A stretch of 64,000 nucleotides of DNA from Pedobacter kyonggii. GTDB lineage: Bacteria > Bacteroidota > Bacteroidia > Sphingobacteriales > Sphingobacteriaceae. The stretch covers positions 89,742 to 153,741 of the forward strand of contig NZ_SIXF01000004.1 in assembly GCF_004310665.1 (NCBI RefSeq). The letters run 5' to 3'. Numbering within the stretch: position 1 is the stretch's first letter; each line of letters begins with the position of its first letter. Shown here one piece after another: positions 25,255 through 33,036 of this stretch. The notes beneath the pieces are model-generated. The model was not told where the DNA came from. It did no database searches and worked only from the letters and a program-made list of their open reading frames with translations. A program made the translations under genes and the position numbers.

Positions 25255-26436
25255 TTAGTTATAAACAAACGTTCCTTTTTCGCTTTCGATAGTCACCTGT
25301 TTCTGATCGCCTTTTTCTACGCGACCGATAATCTGCGCATCGATATTAAAGCTTTTAGAAATTTCGATAATGCTTTCGGCAATCTCCTGAGGAACATAAA
25401 GCTCCATGCGGTGCCCCATGTTAAATACTTTGTACATTTCTTTCCAATCGGTACCCGATTGCTCTTGTATCAATTTAAATAAAGTTGGGATAGGGAATAA
25501 GTTATTCTTGATGACGTGGATATCATCATTGATGAAATGTAATACCTTGGTTTGTGCACCACCACTGCAATGTACAATACCATTAATCTGACTGCGATGG
25601 CTTTCTAAAATCTTTTTGATTACTGGGGCATAAGTGCGGGTTGGCGATAATACCAATTTACCCATCGTAGTTTTGCCGAATCCTTCAATATCTATTTCTT
25701 CTGTTAATTGTTTCTTTCCAGAGAAAACCAGATCGAATGGAACAGCAGGGTCGAAACTTTCAGGGTAATTATGGGCTACTGTTTTATCGAAAACATCGTG
25801 ACGGGCAGAGGTTAATCCGTTTGATCCCATACCGCCATTGTATTCTGTTTCATAAGTCGCTTGTCCGGAAGAGGCGAGTGCCACAATTACGTCGCCTGGT
25901 TTAATGTTATCGTTGCTGATGATGTCTTCGCGCTTTAACCTGCAGGTTACAGTAGAATCGACGATAATCGTTCTTACCAGATCGCCAACATCGGCAGTTT
26001 CGCCACCGGTAGAATAAATCGAGATGCCCTGTTCGCGTAGATCGGCCAAAATTTCTTCTGTACCGTTAATTACAGCAGCAATCACTTCGCCCGGGATTAG
26101 GTTTTTATTCCTTCCAATGGTTGAGGATAATAAAATGTTGTCGGTAGCACCAACGCAGATTAAATCGTCGATATTCATGATAATGGCATCTTGTGCAATA
26201 CCTTTCCAAACGGAGATATCTCCGGTTTGTTTCCAGTATACGTAAGCTAAAGAAGATTTGGTACCTGCGCCATCTGCATGCATGATATTACAGTATTCCT
26301 CATCACCACCTAAAATATCGGGGATAATTTTGCAGAATGCTTTTGGGAAAATTCCTTTGTCGATGTTTTTGATGGCATTGTGCACATCTTCTTTTGAGGC
26401 GGAAACGCCGCGTTGATTGTACCTGTTATCACTCAT
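25255..26436 (-). CDS. purM: Phosphoribosylformylglycinamidine cyclo-ligase (AIR synthase)
   Basis: The 393-residue protein is the Bacteroidota form of PurM, which converts FGAM to aminoimidazole ribonucleotide with ATP in purine synthesis. The N-terminal S-D-N-R-Y-N-Q-R-G-V-S-A-S-K, then H-A-D-G-A-G-T-K-S, D-L-I-C-V-G-A and G-G-E-T-A-D-V-G-D are the AIR-synthase signature segments. The C-terminal domain has H-C-S-G-G-A-Q-T-K and F-N-M-G-H-R-M-E. A TATCTTTG box begins only 8 bases before the ATG, implying a leaderless or very short leader transcript. It is not clustered with purL, which lies 7 kb away. Confidence 0.93.
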   Translation of the reverse strand: MSDNRYNQRGVSASKEDVHNAIKNIDKGIFPKAFCKIIPDILGGDEEYCNIMHADGAGTKSSLAYVYWKQTGDISVWKGIAQDAIIMNIDDLICVGATDNILLSSTIGRNKNLIPGEVIAAVINGTEEILADLREQGISIYSTGGETADVGDLVRTIIVDSTVTCRLKREDIISNDNIKPGDVIVALASSGQATYETEYNGGMGSNGLTSARHDVFDKTVAHNYPESFDPAVPFDLVFSGKKQLTEEIDIEGFGKTTMGKLVLSPTRTYAPVIKKILESHRSQINGIVHCSGGAQTKVLHFINDDIHVIKNNLFPIPTLFKLIQEQSGTDWKEMYKVFNMGHRMELYVPQEIAESIIEISKSFNIDAQIIGRVEKGDQKQVTIESEKGTFVYN

Positions 26437-26443
26437 GTTGGCG

Positions 26444-26451
26444 CAAAGATA
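26444..26451 (-). promoter_or_regulatory. -7 promoter box of purM
   Basis: TATCTTTG on the minus strand, ending 7 bases before the ATG (26436-26434). Confidence 0.5.
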
Positions 26452-26594
26452 AGGTTTTAAGGGGAAAGACTAAAGCTAAATACTTAAGGTTTTTTATGGC
26501 TAAATGGCAAGGTTTTTTTACCACCAGGTACCTGAGTTTGTTTACCACGAAGGCACAAAGAGCACAGAGGTTGGTTGTAAAGGGTAGGGTTTCG

Positions 26595-26860
26595 TTTTTT
26601 TGGAAGTGAAGGTTAGTTTTTCATGGCGGCTTGTAGTCCCGCTTTTCCTCTCCCGACTTTACGTCGGGATCGTGCAATCGGGCTTAGGGTACTGAGGGCT
26701 GTTCGTTGTGGCGGGTTTTCTCCCTGCACAGGCCTGTCTTAAATAAACCTGATTGGATGGATGCTGTAAACGATGGATTTAAAAAAATGGAGAAAACTTT
26801 ACAGCAGGAAGGAAAGCAGGGCTGGATTAACCGATGAGCATTGTAATTGCTTTCCAAAAC
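26595..26860 (+). repeat. Dispersed intergenic repeat, complete copy
   Basis: The copy begins TTTTTTGGAAGTGAAGG and ends TTGCTTTCCAAAAC, so its extreme ends are inverted (TTTTGGAA / TTCCAAAA). Inside are a hairpin TCCCGAC-TTTAC-GTCGGGA and the strings GTGCAATCGGGCTTAGGG and CCTGCACAGGCCTGTC. It is nearly identical to the copy at 26925-27082 plus 28350-28454 and similar to 28499-28793. Confidence 0.85.
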
Positions 26861-26924
26861 TATAATTTTTGATCAATAATACGCATCGTGTACAAAGGCT
26901 TGTTATAGCAAAGTTGAGTTTTTA

Positions 26925-27082
26925 TTTTTTTTGGAAGTTAAGGTTGGGTTTCCATGGCGGCCTGCAGTCCCGCTTTTCCTCTCCCGACTTTACGTCGGGA
27001 TCGTGCAATCGGGCTTAGGGTACTGAGGGTTGTTCGTTGTGGCGGGTTTTCTCCCTGCACAGGCCTGTCTTAAATAAACCTG
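26925..27082 (+). repeat. Dispersed intergenic repeat, left part of copy split by IS110 element
   Basis: Sequence matches the neighbouring copy up to AAATAAACCTG, where the IS110 element starts. The remainder resumes at 28350 with ATTGGATGGATGC. Confidence 0.85.
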
Positions 27083-27118
27083 TATTCTATGGTTTTTGCA
27101 AATAAATTGTAAAATATT

Positions 27119-28126
27119 TTAAGCAGCGATATGATAATCTTTTTCATATGGCCTATCTTTCAAAACGGCTGCAAATGCTCTGCTGACAAGTTTGTTCCTA
27201 AGCACGTTCAGCACAGCTGAATGATGCTTTCCCTCTTTTATTTTTCGGTCATAGTATCGTTTGAACTCATTATCTTTTTTGATTGTGTTCAGCGCACACA
27301 TGGTAAGCAGTGTTTTTATTCTCTTATTAGCCAGGTGGCTTACTTTTGGTTTTCCTTTCAGGGTGGTCCCCGAAGTGTTTCCAAATGGAGCCAGTCCACA
27401 ATAACAGGCAAACTTTCGATAGTCATCAAACATAGTGAATCCCTGCGTGAGTACGACTATAAACATGGCTGTCTGCGATCCGATGCCGTGGACTGATTTT
27501 ACAAGATAATATTGTTTTTCAAGTATATCATCCTCTTTTACATAAGCCAAAAGCTTGGCCTCTACCATATCGATCTTCTTATCATACTCCTTGATAAGTG
27601 ATTCCCGGATCTCCAGGGTAAAACCTGCTGATTCCTTATCGAATATTTCTAGCTCGCCACAGGTGTTTTTCAGTGCCGTCTGCTGCTTCACAAGCTGCTT
27701 CCTGCAGCTCAGAAGATGTTTCAGCTTGCTTATGGTTTTACCAGGAAGCTTGAAAATAACTGCTTTCCGTCTATGGAGAAAGCCATAGTTAGCTATCTCT
27801 GCAGCATCCGCTTTGTCTGACTTGCCCCGTTTTAATCCAAGCGACCGTTTGAGTCTTAATGCATTCTCTACCCATAGGTTTCCGCCATGATCATCAAAAA
27901 ATGTGCAGATGGGAAGTGTATAAAGCCCGGTATCCTCAGCGCAAAAAAGCATATCCGAAATCAAAAGACCAGTTAAGCTATTTATCCAGGCAATCATCTT
28001 GGAACAACCTTCATCTGTATTCTCAAACAGCTCATGAAACTCATTGTCAGGGTTTTCAGCAAGAAAAAACACAACATCTATTTTCAACTTTGAAACATCG
28101 ATGCCTGCAAATAATCTGTAATTCAT
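27119..28126 (-). CDS. IS110-family DEDD recombinase (transposase)
   Basis: The 335-residue protein is a complete IS110 recombinase. The RuvC-like DEDD residues are D10 (F-A-G-I-D-V-S-K), E64 (F-C-A-E-D-T-G), D104 and D107 (K-S-D-K-A-D-A). A coiled-coil stretch covers about 130-200. The Tnp20 domain has V-H-G-I-G-S-Q-T-A and the catalytic serine S252 in G-N-T-S-G-T-T, followed by H-L-A-N-K-R-I-K. In this family the enzyme works with a bridge RNA encoded in the element's non-coding end. No disruption is visible, so the element is probably functional. The start is ATG at 28126. Confidence 0.95.
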   Translation of the reverse strand: MNYRLFAGIDVSKLKIDVVFFLAENPDNEFHELFENTDEGCSKMIAWINSLTGLLISDMLFCAEDTGLYTLPICTFFDDHGGNLWVENALRLKRSLGLKRGKSDKADAAEIANYGFLHRRKAVIFKLPGKTISKLKHLLSCRKQLVKQQTALKNTCGELEIFDKESAGFTLEIRESLIKEYDKKIDMVEAKLLAYVKEDDILEKQYYLVKSVHGIGSQTAMFIVVLTQGFTMFDDYRKFACYCGLAPFGNTSGTTLKGKPKVSHLANKRIKTLLTMCALNTIKKDNEFKRYYDRKIKEGKHHSAVLNVLRNKLVSRAFAAVLKDRPYEKDYHIAA

Positions 28127-28162
28127 AACTTTGCTTTGTTAAGTGGAACAAATTAACCTTGA

Positions 28163-28298
28163 TGTTGAATAAAACTAAATCCCTTAACAGTCCGGCGAAG
28201 ACTAAAATTCTATATGGTTCTTGTTCAACAAACGGCAGTGCTCTGATACAGGTTGTAGGTCTTTAACCTAGATCGAGCCTAAGTGCAGCACTGCCGTT
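28163..28298 (-). ncRNA. Candidate bridge RNA of the IS110 element (two guide loops)
   Basis: Transcribed on the minus strand, upstream of the recombinase. The first stem-loop has a 12-bp stem AACGGCAGTGCT/AGCACTGCCGTT (28287-28298 and 28231-28242). Its loop is divided by an inner AGGT/ACCT hairpin and followed by AACCTG (28254-28249), complementary to the right target flank CAGGTT. The second has a 7-bp stem TGTTGAA/TTCAACA (28224-28230 and 28163-28169) and an inner AGTC/GACT hairpin. On one side of that hairpin lies ATAGAAT (28213-28207), identical to the recombinase-distal element end (27090-27084). On the other lies TAAGGG (28186-28181), complementary to the first bases of the other end (CCCTTA). 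The order target loop, then donor loop, with left and right guides around inner hairpins, is that described for IS621. The left target guide is not convincing. Confidence 0.8.
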
Positions 28299-28349
28299 AA
28301 GGTTTTTATTCAAATCTCAAATATTTCTAAGAATATTCAAACCTAAGGG

Positions 28350-28454
28350 ATTGGATGGATGCTGTAAACGATGGATTTAAAAAAATGGAGAAAACTTTAC
28401 AGCAGAAAGGAAAGCAGGGCTGGATTAACCGATGAGCATTGTAATTGCTTTCCA
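28350..28454 (+). repeat. Dispersed intergenic repeat, right part of copy split by IS110 element
   Basis: Continues ATTGGATGGATGCTGTAAAC and ends ATTGCTTTCCA, matching the complete copy at 26595-26860 except for one A/G change in the AGCAGAAAGG segment. Confidence 0.85.
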
Positions 28455-28498
28455 TGAAAATGTTAGATTAAAGGTTTATGGTGAAAATAATATAAGAG

Positions 28499-28793
28499 GT
28501 TTTGGAAGTTAAGGTTGGGTTTCCATGGCGGCCTGCAGCCCCGCTTTTCCTCCTGCCGTTTTAAAGCGGTGGAATAGAGAAAATATTAACTCATAAAACG
28601 GCATCCGTACAATCGGGCTTAGGGTACTGAGGGCTGTTCGTTGTGGCTTATTTTTTCCTTGCACAGGCCTGTCTTAAATAAACCTGATTGAATGGATGCT
28701 GTAAACAATGAATTAAAAAAAGGAGAGAACTTTACAGCAGGAAGGAAAGCAGGGCTGTTTTAACCGATAAGCATTGTAATTGCTTTCCAAAAC
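28499..28793 (+). repeat. Dispersed intergenic repeat, third adjacent copy
   Basis: Begins TTTTGGAAGTTAAGGTTGGG and ends TTGCTTTCCAAAAC. The central hairpin differs: it reads GCCGTTTTA...TAAAACGGC instead of the TCCCGAC stem, indicating a compensated structure. Confidence 0.8.
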
Positions 28794-28823
28794 AAGAAGC
28801 TATCAGACCCACTTTGAATAGAT

Positions 28824-28840
28824 CCTGAAACAAGTTCAGG
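28824..28840. repeat. Short intergenic hairpin repeat (CCTGAA variant)
   Basis: CCTGAA-ACAAG-TTCAGG, a variant of the ATACTGAA hairpins with a compensatory stem change. Confidence 0.6.
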
Positions 28841-28921
28841 AAGACGTTGTGTAGGATAGCTAATCAATTTAATTAATCTGTAATTATCCATAAAAAGATG
28901 ACTAACGGACAATAATAAAAT

Positions 28922-28952
28922 AAAAAAAGGCGTAGAGTAAACCCTACGCCTT
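28922..28952 (-). terminator. Rho-independent terminator of glnN
   Basis: AAGGCGTAG and CTACGCCTT (28927-28935 and 28944-28952) form a 9-bp stem. On the minus strand a T-run follows (28928-28922). It lies 24 bases past the glnN stop. Confidence 0.85.
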
Positions 28953-28975
28953 AAACCTTTTAGCTTACGCCTTTC

Positions 28976-31150
28976 TTATTTCATGAATAATAATTCTCTG
29001 AATTTTGGTAAAGGCCAAACGCTATCGTCAACAATCTGCTCTAATTTATCAGCGTGGTAACGGATGATATCAAAGTAAGATTTAACTTTCTCATCGTAAG
29101 CAATCGCTTTCTCGCGGGTATCTTCGATTTTGTTGGTTAATTTACGTTCTTCTAACATGGCATCGATATTGGTTTTAACAATTTCTAAATGCTCTGATAA
29201 TTTTTTAACGATATCGATAGAAACTTTGCTATCTACACCAATTGCTTTTAATCCCTGTACGTTTTCGATTAAAGAGTTTTGGTAAGCAATTGCAGCAGGG
29301 ATAATGGCAGTATTAGCCACTTCGCCCATTACACGTGCTTCGATCTGTAGTTTTTTATAGAAGTTTTCTAACATGATTTCATGACGGGCATGAATCTCAC
29401 GTGCGCTATAAATACCTGTTGTTGCAAATAACTCAGCAGATTTTTCAGTTAAATAAGCATCTAAAGCTTTTGGTGTAGTTTTGATGTTTGATAAACCGCG
29501 TGTTGCAGCTTCATCTTCCCACTCCTGGCTGTAACCATTGCCTTCGAAACGGATACCTTTAGATTCTTTGATGTATTTTTTGATCACTGTTAATAAAGCG
29601 ATGTCTTTTTTATCACCTTTTTTGATCAATTTATCAACTTCAACTTTAAATTTAACCAATTGCTCAGCCATAATCGCGTTCAGGATTGTCATTGGTGCAG
29701 AAGAGTTTGCTGAAGATCCAACAGCTCTAAGCTCAAATTTGTTACCTGTAAATGCGAAAGGAGAAGTACGGTTACGATCGGTATTGTCTAATAAAATCTG
29801 AGGGATTTTAGGGATACCTAACCAAAGTGCGTTATCTTCTTTGATTTTTTTGCTGATACGTGAGTGCTCAATCTCATCTAATACATCGTTCAACTGAGAA
29901 CCTAAGAAGATAGAGATAATTGCAGGTGGCGCTTCGTTAGCACCTAAACGGTGATCGTTGCTTACTGACGCAATACTTGCACGTAATAAATCGGCATGCT
30001 CGCTAACAGCTTTAATTGTGTTTACAAAGAAAGCAAGGAACATTAAGTTGTTTTTAGGTGTTTTACCTGGTGCCAATAAGTTTTTACCGGTATCGGTAAT
30101 TAACGACCAGTTGTTGTGTTTACCTGATCCGTTGATACCTGCGTATGGTTTTTCGTGTAACAATACACGGAAATGGTGACGACGGGCAACTTTTTCCATC
30201 AAATCCATCAATAATTGATTGTGATCGATAGCTAAGTTGATTTCTTCATAAATCGGTGCACACTCAAATTGAGAAGGTGCAACCTCATTGTGACGTGTTT
30301 TTAAAGGAATACCTAATTTTAAGGCTTCATTTTCGAAATCTACCATGTAGCTGAATACGCGCTCAGGGATAGAACCGAAATAATGATCTTCTAATTGTTG
30401 GCCTTTAGCAGACATGTGCCCGAATAAAGCACGGCCTGTTAATAATAAATCGGGACGAGCATTGAATAATGACTCATCAACCAGGAAATATTCTTGTTCG
30501 ATACCTAAAGAAGCATTTACTTTAGTAATGCTTTTATCGAAATATTGGCAAACATCAACAGCAGCTTTATCAAGCGCGGCTAATGCTTTTAATAAAGGTG
30601 CTTTATAATCCAAGGCTTCACCGGTATATGATACGAATACTGTAGGGATACATAGTGTTTTACCTGCTTTGCTTTCCATGATGAAAGCCGGAGAAGAAGG
30701 ATCCCAAGCAGTATAACCACGAGCTTCGAAAGTATTACGGATACCACCGTTAGGGAAACTAGAAGCATCTGGCTCTTGCTGAACTAAAGCGCTACCTGCA
30801 AATTTCTCGATAGCACCATCGCCACTTGGCTCAAAAAATGAATCATGTTTTTCAGCAGTTGTGCCAGTTAATGGCTGGAACCAGTGCGTGTAGTGCGTTG
30901 CGCCAGCGCTCATTGCCCAAGCTTTCATAGCTGTAGCAATTTGGTTAGCATCGTCAGAATTGATTAATTCACCTTGGTTGATAGATGAAATTAATTTTTC
31001 ATACACGTCCTTAGATAAGAAATCTCTCATTTTTTTCTTATCAAATACATTCGAGCCGTAAAAATCAGAAATTTTCGCCGAAGGAGATTTAACTTCAGGT
31101 GAAATTCTATTTTGAGCCTCTTTTAATGCGATGGTTCTTAAGCTTTTCAT
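28976..31150 (-). CDS. glnN: Glutamine synthetase type III
   Basis: This 724-residue protein is a GSIII, the large glutamine synthetase typical of Bacteroidota, forming glutamine from glutamate, ammonia and ATP. Visible segments are G-I-E-Q-E-Y-F-L-V-D (metal-binding Glu residues), K-T-R-H-N-E-V-A-P-S-Q-F-E, G-S-G-K-H-N-N-W-S and the diagnostic D-H-R-L-G-A-N-E-A-P-P-A-I-I-S. The C-terminal helical extension specific to GSIII is complete. The ATG at 31150 is preceded by a TATTTTTG box. Monocistronic. Confidence 0.96.
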   Translation of the reverse strand: MKSLRTIALKEAQNRISPEVKSPSAKISDFYGSNVFDKKKMRDFLSKDVYEKLISSINQGELINSDDANQIATAMKAWAMSAGATHYTHWFQPLTGTTAEKHDSFFEPSGDGAIEKFAGSALVQQEPDASSFPNGGIRNTFEARGYTAWDPSSPAFIMESKAGKTLCIPTVFVSYTGEALDYKAPLLKALAALDKAAVDVCQYFDKSITKVNASLGIEQEYFLVDESLFNARPDLLLTGRALFGHMSAKGQQLEDHYFGSIPERVFSYMVDFENEALKLGIPLKTRHNEVAPSQFECAPIYEEINLAIDHNQLLMDLMEKVARRHHFRVLLHEKPYAGINGSGKHNNWSLITDTGKNLLAPGKTPKNNLMFLAFFVNTIKAVSEHADLLRASIASVSNDHRLGANEAPPAIISIFLGSQLNDVLDEIEHSRISKKIKEDNALWLGIPKIPQILLDNTDRNRTSPFAFTGNKFELRAVGSSANSSAPMTILNAIMAEQLVKFKVEVDKLIKKGDKKDIALLTVIKKYIKESKGIRFEGNGYSQEWEDEAATRGLSNIKTTPKALDAYLTEKSAELFATTGIYSAREIHARHEIMLENFYKKLQIEARVMGEVANTAIIPAAIAYQNSLIENVQGLKAIGVDSKVSIDIVKKLSEHLEIVKTNIDAMLEERKLTNKIEDTREKAIAYDEKVKSYFDIIRYHADKLEQIVDDSVWPLPKFRELLFMK

Positions 31151-31170
31151 TAATTTGTTATGTTTTTTGT

Positions 31171-31178
31171 CAAAAATA
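31171..31178 (-). promoter_or_regulatory. -7 promoter box of glnN
   Basis: TATTTTTG on the minus strand, 20 bases before the glnN ATG. Confidence 0.45.
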
Positions 31179-31352
31179 GTATATTTTATTAATTCTCGTA
31201 AAAGAATCGTATTATTTTTATCAATTTTATTGAAAATGAAATAAAAAAATGTTTTTCAGATGAAAAATTTCATTTTTTGTAAAGAAAATAGATTTTTTAA
31301 ATGTTTTATGGAATTGAGGATTTTGCTGCATCATGCTTTAAAAATAAAAGCT

Positions 31353-32192
31353 ATGTTCAACTCCTCAATTAACGTATACAAAACCGAGTGGCTCGATCTT
31401 GTATTTGCAAACCGCAACAAAAACTATGGCGCTTATGATTTAAGATCTAAATCTTCGTCGATTATGACAAGAGTGCTTTTTGTATCTGGAAGCTTATTTA
31501 TCCTCTTGTGTTTCTCTCCTTTAATTTATGCAAAACTTTTTCCGAAGGAGGTCGTAGTAGAAGCTCCGCCAAAGGTTGTGGTTTTAACTGATGTGATCCA
31601 CCAGATGAAACCAAAAACTCCTGAACCAGAGAAAAAGATTGAACCTAAAAAAGCTGATCCGGTAAAGGTTAAAACCGTTGCTTTATCGCAGAACATTGTT
31701 GTTGTAAATAAAGTAGATCTTCCTGATCCGCCTACAATTAAAGAAATTCAAAATGCAGTGATTAGTGATAAAACTCAGGATGGAATTATAGCTCCTAATT
31801 TGGTAATCCCAGATATTAAAGGCAATGGTAACGGCACAGGAACAGCCAAGGAAGGTATAGGAACAGGTGAAGATAAAGAGATCTATTTAGGAGCTGATGA
31901 ATACCCTGAATTTACCGGTGGTGCCAAAGCCTGGTCTAAATATATGGAACGTAATTTAAGGTATCCATCAAGAGCGCAAGATGAAGGTGCTACAGGAAAA
32001 GTATATGTAAGCTTTGTGGTAGAGAAAGATGGTTCCATTACTGATGTATCAGTAATTAAAGGAATCGGCTTTGGTTGTGATGAGGAAGCCATTAAAGTGA
32101 TTAAAAAATCGCCGCTATGGAAACCAGGTAAAAATAAAGGTGTTCCGGTGCGTGTGAGGTATAATATGGCGATTAATTTTCAGATGATGTAG
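31353..32192 (+). CDS. Energy transducer TonB
   Basis: The start is set at ATG 31353 (M-F-N-S-S-I-N-V-Y-K-T-E-W-L-D), the usual N-terminus of these Bacteroidota TonB proteins; a longer in-frame extension to 31260 is not supported. The 279-residue protein has a cytoplasmic N-terminal segment with F-A-N-R-N-K-N-Y-G-A-Y-D-L-R and one membrane helix at about 40-60. A Pro/Lys-rich periplasmic linker (P-K-T-P-E-P-E-K-K-I-E-P) follows. The C-terminal TonB domain (about 195-279) has E-G-A-T-G-K-V-Y-V-S-F-V-V and L-W-K-P-G-K-N-K-G. It would transfer proton-motive energy to outer-membrane receptors such as those in this window. No exbB/exbD neighbour is present. Confidence 0.92.
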   Translation: MFNSSINVYKTEWLDLVFANRNKNYGAYDLRSKSSSIMTRVLFVSGSLFILLCFSPLIYAKLFPKEVVVEAPPKVVVLTDVIHQMKPKTPEPEKKIEPKKADPVKVKTVALSQNIVVVNKVDLPDPPTIKEIQNAVISDKTQDGIIAPNLVIPDIKGNGNGTGTAKEGIGTGEDKEIYLGADEYPEFTGGAKAWSKYMERNLRYPSRAQDEGATGKVYVSFVVEKDGSITDVSVIKGIGFGCDEEAIKVIKKSPLWKPGKNKGVPVRVRYNMAINFQMM

Positions 32193-32248
32193 GTGGGATG
32201 GATGATGTAAAATGGATAATGGGGGGTGTTTTCTAAGTTGTATGATGG

Positions 32249-32269
32249 ATGCTGAATCAAGTTCAGCAT
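32249..32269. repeat. Short intergenic hairpin repeat (ATGCTGAA variant)
   Basis: ATGCTGAA-TCAAG-TTCAGCAT, with compensatory changes relative to the copies at 6847 and 13683. Confidence 0.7.
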
Positions 32270-32382
32270 GACGGCAACGCCCTCCATAGGAGTCCTTTGG
32301 ACAGAATAACATCTCTCTTTTTAATAATAAAATGAATTTTCTATTAATGCTCTTATAGAAAAATGTGAGGTTGGGTAAATTG

Positions 32383-32416
32383 AAACGGTTTAGGCGAAAG
32401 CTTAGACCGTTTTTTT
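32383..32416 (+). terminator. Terminator-like hairpin with GAAA tetraloop
   Basis: AAACGGTTTAGGC-GAAA-GCTTAGACCGTTT followed by TTTTT. It is 190 bases after the tonB stop and could be its terminator. Confidence 0.7.
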
Positions 32417-32512
32417 TACTTGTGGGCCGTTATCATGTCCCGATTTTTGATCAATAGCGGAGCAGAAATATAGCTACAAAACCGCTTCTATGGGTAAATA
32501 TTTATTGTTGCT

Positions 32513-32800
32513 TTTTTGGAAAGCAAGAACAGAACCTTCTTGTAATTACAGTCCCGCCCTTTGTTTCAAATCCTCGCCCTCGTACCTCAGGCTGTGGGTT
32601 TTCCACTTCGGTCGGGTTTAGGTGGCAAGGCTGGTAGTGCTATTAAAGGTTTATTAAAGTAGCAGAAACAGGTCTTATGCCGAAGAACAGGTTTTTGTTC
32701 AATAAACCCGACAGCGGTTAGCTCGCAGTGAAGTGCAGCGGAACGAGGACTATATGCGATGGCGGGTGTACAGCAGCTATGAAAAGCGGAACGCTCATTT
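32513..32800 (+). repeat. Dispersed intergenic repeat, diverged copy
   Basis: Begins TTTTTTGGAAAGCAAG, then AGTCCCGCCCTTTG and AATCCTCGCCCTCG, with GGTTTTCCACTTCGGTCGGG. It matches the copy at 6266 in layout. The right end is uncertain. Confidence 0.55.
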
Positions 32801-33036
32801 CATAATAAAGAAATCATTTAGGATGCAGTTTGTTAGATGCTGATCCCGATTGTTCTTGGTAGTAGAATGGAGATCCTTCGACTTCGCTGAGGATGACAAT
32901 GCAATAAGACGATCGTCTAGACTGCGTTACCGATGTATCGGTAGAGGCTGCACTCCGCTCGAAATGACGGAGACAAAAAAATGGATGATGGTTTTTAATT
33001 CCATCATCCATTTTGTCTGTTTATATCTTACCAGAT

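Larger units (their letters stand above)
26437..27082. other. Repeat-filled intergenic region upstream of purM
   Basis: Apart from the purM promoter this stretch consists largely of one complete and one interrupted copy of the dispersed repeat. The purM-side 26530-26580 is a GC-richer segment reading ACCACGAAGGCACAAAGAGC, a common intergenic motif of these genomes. No gene is supported. Confidence 0.6.
27083..28349 (-). mobile_element. IS110-family insertion sequence (about 1267 bp)
   Basis: Boundaries come from alignment with the intact repeat copy, where AAACCTG continues directly into ATTGGATGG. The element therefore covers 27083-28349, with one G ambiguous. There is no terminal inverted repeat and no target duplication beyond that base, as expected for IS110. 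It encodes a DEDD recombinase and carries 223 bases upstream of it containing a bridge-RNA-like structure. Confidence 0.92.
32193..33036. other. Intergenic region with terminator and several repeats
   Basis: No gene is supported; ORFs here lie in repeats. It contains an ATGCTGAA hairpin (32249-32269), a terminator-like hairpin with GAAA loop (32383-32413), a diverged dispersed-repeat copy (about 32513-32800) and REP-like fragments (32871-32968) reading GATCCTTCGACTTCGCTGAG and CTCCGCTCGAAATGACGG. Confidence 0.6.
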
